This document shows positions 58,309 through 64,000 of a stretch of DNA of 64,000 nt, one piece after another (within the stretch, counting starts at the first letter, position 1; every line of letters starts with the position of its first letter). A program made the position numbers and the translations under genes. A model generated the notes under the pieces. The model had not been told where the DNA came from, made no database searches, and was given only the letters and a program-made list of their open reading frames with translations. This DNA comes from Kitasatospora sp. MAP5-34 (GTDB lineage Bacteria > Actinomycetota > Actinomycetes > Streptomycetales > Streptomycetaceae), in assembly GCF_029894335.1 (NCBI RefSeq), contig NZ_JARXZC010000004.1, positions 1-64,000 of the forward strand, in the 5' to 3' direction.

Positions 58309-60444
58309 ATGACCACCGATACCTCTGCCGCCACCTTCCCCCGGCAGTACGCGCGCACCCTGCGCTACACCGTCGGCGCGCCCCGGTCGTTCGCCGTCGC
58401 ACCCGACGGCGCCCGGGTCGCCTTCCTCCGCTCCCGGTCCGGGACGGACCGGGCCAACCTGCTCTGGACCCTCGACACCGCGACCGGCGAGGAGCGGATC
58501 GCCGCCGACCCGGTGGCCCTGCTCGGCGGCGGCGAGGAGGACCTGTCGCCCGCCGAGAAGGCCCGCCGCGAGCGCAGCCGCGAGGGCTCGGCCGGCATCG
58601 TCGGCTACGCCCTGGACGGCTCCGGCACGCAGGCCGCGTTCGCCCTCTCCGGTCGGCTGTTCACCGCTGACCTGCTTACCGGCATGGCCCGCGAGCTGCC
58701 CGCCGCCGGACCGCTGGTCGACCCGCGACTGTCGCCCGACGGCGTCCACGTGGCGTACCCGAACACCGTCGGCGAGCTGCGGCTCAGCCGCGCCGACGGC
58801 ACCGAGGACCGCGCCCTCGCCGTACCGGAGCGCGCGGGGATGACGTGGGGGCAGGCCGAGTTCATCGCCCAGGAGGAGATGAACCGCGACCGTGGCTACT
58901 GGTGGTCCCCCGAGAGCGACCGGCTGCTCGTCGCCCGCGCCGACGACGCGCCCGTGCAGCGCTGGTGGATCGCCGACCCGGCCAACCCCGGCACCCCGCC
59001 CGCCGAGATCGCCTACCCGGCCGCCGGTACGCCCAACGCCGAGGTGACCCTCTGGGTGATCGGCCTGGACGGCTCGCGCACCGAGGTCGAGTGGGACCGC
59101 GAGGCCTTCCCGTACCTGGCCCGGGTGCACTGGTCGGCGGGCGGCGCGCCGCTGCTGCTCGTCCAGGCCCGTGACCAGCGCAGCCAGCAGATCCGTACCG
59201 TCGACCCCGCGACCGGCGCCACCGAGCTGCTGCGGGCCGAGCGGGACGAGATCTGGCTCGACCTCTTCTCCGGGGTCCCGGCCTGGACGCCGGACGGGAA
59301 GCTCGTCCGGATCGACGACGAGAGCCAGGTCCGCGCGCTGGTCGTCGGTGAGCGGCAGGTCACCGGTGACGCGCTGCACGTCCGCTCGGTCTTCGCGATC
59401 ACGGACGACTCCGTCCTGTTCAGCGCCTCCGCCGGGCCCGCCGAGATCGATCTGCCGCCGGGCTGGACGGGCCTCTTCCGGGCCGGCCCGGACGGCGAGG
59501 TCACCCGGTTCGCCGACAACGGGGACGGCGCCGCCTCGGCCGTCCACGCCGGCGGGGTCACCGTGCTCTCCACCACCTCCGCCACCCAGGCCGGCTCGAC
59601 CGTCCGGGTGCTGCGCGACGGCGAGGTGATCGCCACCATCGCCTCGTACGCCGAGACGCCGCTGCTCACCGCCCGTCCGCAGTTCCGCTTCGCGGGTGAG
59701 CAGTGCATCCCGTGCGCCGTCTTCCTGCCGACCGGGTACGAGCGGGAGCGTGACGGCCTGCTGCCCGTCCTGATGGACCCGTACGGCGGTCCGCACGGGC
59801 AGCGCGTCGTCCAGGCGCACAACCCGCACCTGACCTCGCAGTGGTTCGCCGACCAGGGCTTCGCCGTGATCGTCGCGGACGGGCGCGGCACCCCCGGGCG
59901 CAGCCCCGCCTGGGAGAAGGCCATCGCCTTCGACTTCGCCGGGGTCACCCTGGACGACCAGGTCGAGGCCGTGCAGGCGCTCGCCGAGGAGTTCCCGCTC
60001 GACCTCGGCCGGGTCGGCATCCGCGGCTGGTCGTACGGCGGCTACCTGGCGGCGCTCGCCGTGCTGCGGCGGCCCGACGTCTTCCACGCGGCCGTCTCCG
60101 GCGCGCCCGTGACGGACTTCGCGCTCTACGACACCCACTACACCGAGCGCTACCTCGGCCACCCGGCCGAGCGGCCCGAGGTGTACGAGGCCAACTCGCT
60201 GATCCCGGACGCGGCCAAGCTGGAGCGGCCGCTGATGATCATCCACGGCCTGGCCGACGACAACGTGGTCGCCGCGCACACCCTGCGGCTCTCCTCCGCG
60301 CTGCTTGCGGCGGGCCGCGCGCACACCGTGCTGCCGCTGTCCGGGGTCACCCACATGACCCCGCAGGAGGAGGTCGCGGAGAACCTGTTGCTGCTGCAGG
60401 TGGAGTTCCTGAAGGAGTCGTTGGGCCTGGAGAAGTCGGTCTGA
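58309..60444 (+). CDS. S9-family serine peptidase (dipeptidyl peptidase IV/prolyl oligopeptidase type)
   Basis: This 711-residue protein has an N-terminal beta-propeller (DPPIV_N; RFAVAPDGARVAFLRS, LSPDGVHVAYP, WGQAEFIAQEEMNRDRGYWWSPESDRLLVARAD with the paired Glu of the DPPIV S2 region). It has a C-terminal alpha/beta hydrolase with nucleophile GWSYGGYLAAL, acid LADDN and histidine GVTHMTPQEE. No signal peptide is evident, so it is probably cytoplasmic and cleaves short peptides, possibly those imported by the nearby transporters (inference). A strong hairpin follows. Confidence 0.93.
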   Translation: MTTDTSAATFPRQYARTLRYTVGAPRSFAVAPDGARVAFLRSRSGTDRANLLWTLDTATGEERIAADPVALLGGGEEDLSPAEKARRERSREGSAGIVGYALDGSGTQAAFALSGRLFTADLLTGMARELPAAGPLVDPRLSPDGVHVAYPNTVGELRLSRADGTEDRALAVPERAGMTWGQAEFIAQEEMNRDRGYWWSPESDRLLVARADDAPVQRWWIADPANPGTPPAEIAYPAAGTPNAEVTLWVIGLDGSRTEVEWDREAFPYLARVHWSAGGAPLLLVQARDQRSQQIRTVDPATGATELLRAERDEIWLDLFSGVPAWTPDGKLVRIDDESQVRALVVGERQVTGDALHVRSVFAITDDSVLFSASAGPAEIDLPPGWTGLFRAGPDGEVTRFADNGDGAASAVHAGGVTVLSTTSATQAGSTVRVLRDGEVIATIASYAETPLLTARPQFRFAGEQCIPCAVFLPTGYERERDGLLPVLMDPYGGPHGQRVVQAHNPHLTSQWFADQGFAVIVADGRGTPGRSPAWEKAIAFDFAGVTLDDQVEAVQALAEEFPLDLGRVGIRGWSYGGYLAALAVLRRPDVFHAAVSGAPVTDFALYDTHYTERYLGHPAERPEVYEANSLIPDAAKLERPLMIIHGLADDNVVAAHTLRLSSALLAAGRAHTVLPLSGVTHMTPQEEVAENLLLLQVEFLKESLGLEKSV

Positions 60445-60451
60445 GCCCCCC

Positions 60452-60499
60452 GCCGTCGTGTCCTCCCCATGACATCTGTCATGCGGAGGACACGACGGC
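60452..60499. terminator. 48-bp nested palindrome after the S9 peptidase
   Basis: GCCGTCGTGTCCTCC (60452-60466) pairs with 60485-60499, and inside it CATGACA (60468-60474) pairs with TGTCATG (60477-60483) around a 2-nt centre, with one mismatch between the stems. It is a terminator and possibly an operator for the exporter operon starting at 60571. Confidence 0.88.
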
Positions 60500-60570
60500 A
60501 CACACTGACGCCCGGTGGGCCGGTCGCGGGAATCTTGGGAGGTCAGCCTTTCAGGAGAGGACGCGGACGG

Positions 60571-61578
60571 ATGAGTACACGGGTCAACGAGGGCGGTGAG
60601 GTCGCCGCCTTCAGGAACGTCAGCAAGAGCTACGGCCGGGTGAAGGCGGTGAACGGTCTCGATCTGGTGCTGCGGCCCGGCGAGACGGTGGCGCTGCTCG
60701 GCCCGAACGGCGCCGGGAAGTCCAGCAGCCTCGACCTGCTGCTCGGCCTGCGCGAGCCGGACCAGGGCAGTGTCTCGCTCTTCGGCGGGACGCCCCGCGC
60801 GGCGATCGAGGCCGGCCGGGTCGGCGCGATGCTGCAGAGCGGCGGCCTGATGGGGGACGTCAAGGTCCGCGAGCTGGTGAAGTTCGCCTGTGCCATCCAC
60901 CCCCGGGCCCACCGCGTCGAGGACGTGCTGCGCAGCGCGGGCATCGCCGAGATCGCCGACCGCAAGGCCGACAAGCTCTCCGGCGGCCAGGAGCAGCGGG
61001 TCCGGTTCGCCCTCGCCATCGCCGGGGCCAACGACCTGATCGTGCTGGACGAGCCCACCACCGGCATGGATGTGACGGTCCGTCGGCAGTTCTGGGCCAC
61101 CATGCGGGCGCAGGCCGACGCCGGGCGGACGGTGCTGTTCGCCACCCACTACCTGGAGGAGGCGGACTCGATCGCCGACCGGGTCCTGGTGCTCCACAAG
61201 GGCCGGCTGATCGCCGACGGCACCTCCGCCGAGATCAAGGCCAAGGCGGGCGGGCGCCGGATCACCTTCGAGCTGCACAGCTCGGACGGCGTCGTGGACG
61301 AGGCCGCCCTGCGGGCGCTGCCGGGCACCGTCAGCCTGGACGTCACCGGTCACGCCGAGGGCCTGCGGACGGTGCGGATCCGCAGCATGGACGCCGACGC
61401 CGGGGTCGCCGCCCTCTACAAGGCCGGGTTCTACCCGCACGGCCTGGAGGTCACCAGCCTGGGCCTGGAGCAGGCGTTCCTGACCATCACCGGCGAGGCC
61501 GACGACGAGGACCGGGGCGCCGAAGGCTCCGAGGGCTCCGCCACCGAGAACCGTGACGCCGAGGAGCGTGCGCTGTGA
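60571..61578 (+). CDS. ABC exporter ATP-binding protein
   Basis: This 335-residue ATPase of the DrrA/CcmA type has Walker A GPNGAGKSS, Q-loop MLQSGGLMGDVKVRE, signature LSGGQEQRVRFALA (an acidic Glu after SGGQ), Walker B LIVLDEPTTGMDV and switch ATHY. The C-terminus holds a DUF4162-like region followed by an acidic tail (EADDEDRGAEGSEGSATENRDAEE). The ATG at 60571 has GGAGAGG upstream. Its stop overlaps the permease start (GTGA). Confidence 0.93.
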   Translation: MSTRVNEGGEVAAFRNVSKSYGRVKAVNGLDLVLRPGETVALLGPNGAGKSSSLDLLLGLREPDQGSVSLFGGTPRAAIEAGRVGAMLQSGGLMGDVKVRELVKFACAIHPRAHRVEDVLRSAGIAEIADRKADKLSGGQEQRVRFALAIAGANDLIVLDEPTTGMDVTVRRQFWATMRAQADAGRTVLFATHYLEEADSIADRVLVLHKGRLIADGTSAEIKAKAGGRRITFELHSSDGVVDEAALRALPGTVSLDVTGHAEGLRTVRIRSMDADAGVAALYKAGFYPHGLEVTSLGLEQAFLTITGEADDEDRGAEGSEGSATENRDAEERAL

Positions 61579-62297
61579 CCACCCTGATCCAGCTGGAGAT
61601 CCTGCGCACCCTGCGCAACAAGCGGTACCTGATGTTCACGGTGCTCTACCCGGCTCTGCTCTACGTCTTCTTCATCAGCGCCTACAGCGGCGGCTCGGTG
61701 GCCGGGGGCATCCCGGCGAAGTCGTACTTCATGGTCTCGATGGCCACCTTCGGCGCGGTCGGCGCCGTCCTCACCGGCAGCGCGCAGCGGATCTCGCTGG
61801 AGCGCAAGAGCGGTTGGGTGCGGCAGCTGCGGCTGACGGCCCTGCCCGGCCGGGCGTACACCCTGGGCAAGATCGCCTCCTGCGCGGTCACCACGCTGCC
61901 CGCGATCCTGGTGGTCTTCGCGATCGGCGGGATCGAGGGGGTCGAGCTCAGCGCGGCGCAGTGGCTCGGGCTCGGGGCCGCGCTCTGGCTCGGCAGTTTC
62001 GTCTTCGCGGCGCTGGGTGTCGCCCTCGGGTACGCCGCGCAGCCGGACTCGGTGCAGCCGATCGTGATGATCGTCTACATGCTGATGGCCCTCTTCGGCG
62101 GTACCTGGTTCCCGGTCGGCGACTCGCTCAAGAAGTTCGCCCGGTTCAACCCGGTCTACCAGTACAACCAGTTGGCCTCCTTCACCCGGCCCGGCCAGTC
62201 GGTCGACACCGCCGCCATCGCGGGGCTGGCGGGCTTCCTGGTGCTCTTCGTCGCGGCGGCGGCCTACCTGTACCGCAAGGACACCAAGCAGGCATGA
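61575..62297 (+). CDS. ABC-2 type exporter permease
   Basis: This 240-residue permease has six hydrophobic segments: YLMFTVLYPALLYVFFISA, YFMVSMATFGAVGAVLTGSA, ASCAVTTLPAILVVFAIGG, WLGLGAALWLGSFVFAALGVALGYAA, VQPIVMIVYMLMALFGGTWFPV and IAGLAGFLVLFVAAAAYLY. It starts with GTG overlapping the ATPase stop and ends overlapping the kinase start. It forms the exporter with the upstream ATPase. The substrate is unknown; lipids or antibiotics are typical for this arrangement. Confidence 0.92.
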   Translation: MTTLIQLEILRTLRNKRYLMFTVLYPALLYVFFISAYSGGSVAGGIPAKSYFMVSMATFGAVGAVLTGSAQRISLERKSGWVRQLRLTALPGRAYTLGKIASCAVTTLPAILVVFAIGGIEGVELSAAQWLGLGAALWLGSFVFAALGVALGYAAQPDSVQPIVMIVYMLMALFGGTWFPVGDSLKKFARFNPVYQYNQLASFTRPGQSVDTAAIAGLAGFLVLFVAAAAYLYRKDTKQA

Positions 62298-63574
62298 TGG
62301 CCGTCATGTCCAAGACGCTCCTGAACCGCCGCCCCGACCACTCCGGGCAGGACGGGCAGGAGCGTCGCCTGCTCAGGTCGGTGGTGCCCGGGGCGCCGGT
62401 CGAGAACCGCCGCCAGCTGGTGGTGAAGCTCTCCTGGATGTCGCTCTGGATGATCTACCTGCTCTACCCCGTGGGCGACCTGGCGAGCAGTCGGCACGGG
62501 ACGGCCGCCAAGGTGGCCGGAGCGATCGGGCTGGTGCTGTTCCTGGCCTGTTATTTCAGCCTGGTCGCGTTCAGGTCGACCGGGCGGTCCGGCCAGTGGC
62601 GTGGCAACTACGTGCTGGTCGGCCTGATGCTGACGCTCGCCACCGTCAGCTCGTTCGGCCTCGGCCAGCCCTGGCTGACGCTCTACACGTACGCCTCGGT
62701 CTGCACCGGCGCGGTGCTGGCGCCAAGGCTCGGGCTGCCCGGGGTGGCGCTGGTCACCGCCCTGGCGCTGGCCGTCTCGCTGAGCGTGCACGCCGACCTG
62801 ACCACGCTGATCTCGATCGTCCTGCCGTGCTTCCTGGGCGGGTTCGCGATGACCGGCCTGCAGCGGCTGATCGGCACCATGCGGGAGCTGCGCGAGGCCC
62901 GGGCCGCCGTCGCCCACCTCGCCGCCGCCGAGGAGCGGCTGCGGCTCGCCCGGGACCTGCACGACCTGCTCGGGCACTCGCTCTCGCTGATCACCATCAA
63001 GAGCGAGCTGGCCGGGCGGCTGATGGACCAGGACAAGCAGGAGGCAGCCCGCGCGCAGGTCGCGGACATCGAGAGCGTCGCCCGGCAGTCCCTGATCGAC
63101 GTCCGGGAGGCGGTCGGCGGCTACCGCAGGCCGACCCTGCCGGTCGAACTCGCGGCGGCCCGAAGCGCCCTGACGGCCGCGCAGATCACCCTGGAGGCCG
63201 ACCCCTCGGTCGCCGACGGGCGCCCGGGTCTGGGCACCGACGAGACCGGCGCGCTCGCCTGGGCGCTCCGCGAGGCCGTCACCAACGTGGTCCGGCACGG
63301 CGAGGGTGCGACCGTCTGCACCGTGACCATGGACGAGACCTGGGAGGGCGACGGCGAACGCTACGCCGTCCTGGAGATCGCCGACAACGGTCGCGGGCCG
63401 GGCAAGTCCGGCCCAGGGAACGGACTTTCGGGCCTGGAGGAGCGGCTCGCCCTGGTGGACGGCCGCCTGGAGACGGGCGTCGGCGCGCGCGGCAAGGGCT
63501 TCCGGCTCCGCGCGCTCGTCCCGCTGCGTACCGTCACGACGCCGGCGGCCGACGCCGGGGCGTCCGGGTCGTGA
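62294..63574 (+). CDS. Sensor histidine kinase (HisKA_3, DesK/NarL-type)
   Basis: This 426-residue kinase has an N-terminal region with five to six membrane helices (WMSLWMIYLLYPVGDLA ... LISIVLPCFLGGFAM). The dimerisation/phosphoacceptor motif is ERLRLARDLHDLLGHSLSLITIKSELA with His223 as predicted phosphorylation site, followed by a HATPase domain (LREAVTNVVRHG, DNGRGPG, GNGLSGLEERLALVDG). This is the DesK-like layout often coupled to ABC-2 exporters. The ATG at 62294 overlaps the permease stop (ATGA); 62297 or 62306 are alternatives. Confidence 0.94.
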   Translation: MMAVMSKTLLNRRPDHSGQDGQERRLLRSVVPGAPVENRRQLVVKLSWMSLWMIYLLYPVGDLASSRHGTAAKVAGAIGLVLFLACYFSLVAFRSTGRSGQWRGNYVLVGLMLTLATVSSFGLGQPWLTLYTYASVCTGAVLAPRLGLPGVALVTALALAVSLSVHADLTTLISIVLPCFLGGFAMTGLQRLIGTMRELREARAAVAHLAAAEERLRLARDLHDLLGHSLSLITIKSELAGRLMDQDKQEAARAQVADIESVARQSLIDVREAVGGYRRPTLPVELAAARSALTAAQITLEADPSVADGRPGLGTDETGALAWALREAVTNVVRHGEGATVCTVTMDETWEGDGERYAVLEIADNGRGPGKSGPGNGLSGLEERLALVDGRLETGVGARGKGFRLRALVPLRTVTTPAADAGASGS

Positions 63575-63624
63575 GCGTGGCCACCGTCTGCGGGTCCGGG
63601 TTCCGGACTGCCTAGGCTGGCCGC

Positions 63625-64000
63625 ATGACTGACCAGACGCCAGAGACGCCCGTACGAAGTGTGAGAGTCCTGCTCGCCGAGGACCAGGGGATGGTGCGGG
63701 AGGCGCTCGCCGCACTGCTCGGGCTCGAAGGGGACATCGAGGTGGTCGCGCAGGTCTCGCGCGGCGACCTGGTGGTGGACGCGGCGATCCAGCACGACGT
63801 CGAGGTCGCCGTGCTGGACATCGAGATGCCGGGGATGACGGGGATCGAGGCCGCCGCCGAACTGCGCAGGCGCCGGCCCGGGACGAAGGTCGTGATCGCC
63901 ACCACCTTCGGGCGGCCCGGCTACCTGCGGCGGGCGATGGAGGCGGGCGCGGACGCCTTCCTGGTCAAGGACGCCCCGGCCGCCGAACTCGCCCAGGCGA
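63625..64000 (+). CDS. Response regulator, NarL/LuxR type (truncated by window end)
   Basis: The first 125 residues are present, continuing past the window. The receiver domain begins VRVLLAEDQGMVREALAALLGLE (acidic ED pair), has the phosphoacceptor Asp in VAVLDIEMPGMTGIEAA, a conserved Thr in VVIATTFGRPGYLRRAMEAGA, and Lys in FLVKDAPAAEL. A C-terminal LuxR helix-turn-helix is expected but not visible. It lies 50 nt after the kinase gene and is its probable partner, likely controlling the exporter operon. Confidence 0.92.
   Translation, partial: MTDQTPETPVRSVRVLLAEDQGMVREALAALLGLEGDIEVVAQVSRGDLVVDAAIQHDVEVAVLDIEMPGMTGIEAAAELRRRRPGTKVVIATTFGRPGYLRRAMEAGADAFLVKDAPAAELAQA

Noticed and set aside
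58300..61440. 1046-residue open frame on the minus strand
   Set aside because: Antisense to the S9 peptidase and ABC ATPase genes, low-complexity product, no recognisable family.

Overview
The window is chromosomal DNA from a high-GC actinobacterium of the Streptomycetaceae (Streptomyces or Kitasatospora). Third codon positions are almost always G or C, starts are often GTG or TTG, and the content fits this family: mycothiol biosynthesis (mshB), polyphosphate glucokinase, DUF4245, DUF6542 and DUF6113 proteins, PAS-GAF-PP2C-HATPase regulators and BldK-type peptide transporters. No rRNA, tRNA, CRISPR array, transposase or integrase was recognised.

Region 1 (1-9.3 kb) is a conserved housekeeping block: glpX, a DUF4245 protein, a RutE-like nitroreductase, xseB and xseA (separated by an opposing acetyltransferase gene), ispH, ppgK, a DUF6542 membrane protein, a VOC protein and ychF. 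An 82-bp nested palindrome lies between ispH and ppgK.

Region 2 (9.3-20.4 kb) is accessory. A 4.6-kb block carries a P450, an MFS exporter, their divergent TetR regulator and a YefM/YoeB toxin-antitoxin pair. It is bracketed by two exact 20-bp copies of the 3' end of ychF, which looks like an old site-specific insertion. It is followed by an S53 peptidase, a TetR/NAD-epimerase pair with clear operators, a split RibD-like deaminase/reductase pair, a PPOX-fold protein and a methyltransferase.

Region 3 (20.5-32 kb) has a SPOR-like small protein, a Nudix hydrolase, two large PAS-PAS-GAF-PP2C-HATPase proteins in tandem, a secreted protein with an HExxE motif, an orphan peptide-binding lipoprotein and a Uma2 nuclease-like protein.

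Region 4 (32-52.7 kb) is dominated by typA and three complete oligopeptide ABC transporter operons. Two run in tandem on the plus strand (binding protein, two permeases, two ATPases). The third is on the minus strand in the order permease, binding protein, permease, ATPase, ATPase, which is the bldKABCDE order. The ATPase genes of the two tandem operons share near-identical DNA blocks, which indicates recent gene conversion. Each operon has a GC-rich hairpin between binding-protein and permease genes. A 6-3-6 palindrome, GTCCGR-N3-YCGGAC, recurs upstream of typA, of operon 1 and of the minus-strand operon and may mark a shared regulon.

Region 5 (53.5-64 kb) has a membrane-anchored peptidoglycan-binding-like protein with a long disordered N-terminus, DUF6113, mshB, a small membrane protein, an S9 peptidase, and an ABC-2 exporter operon followed by a histidine kinase and a response regulator cut by the window end.
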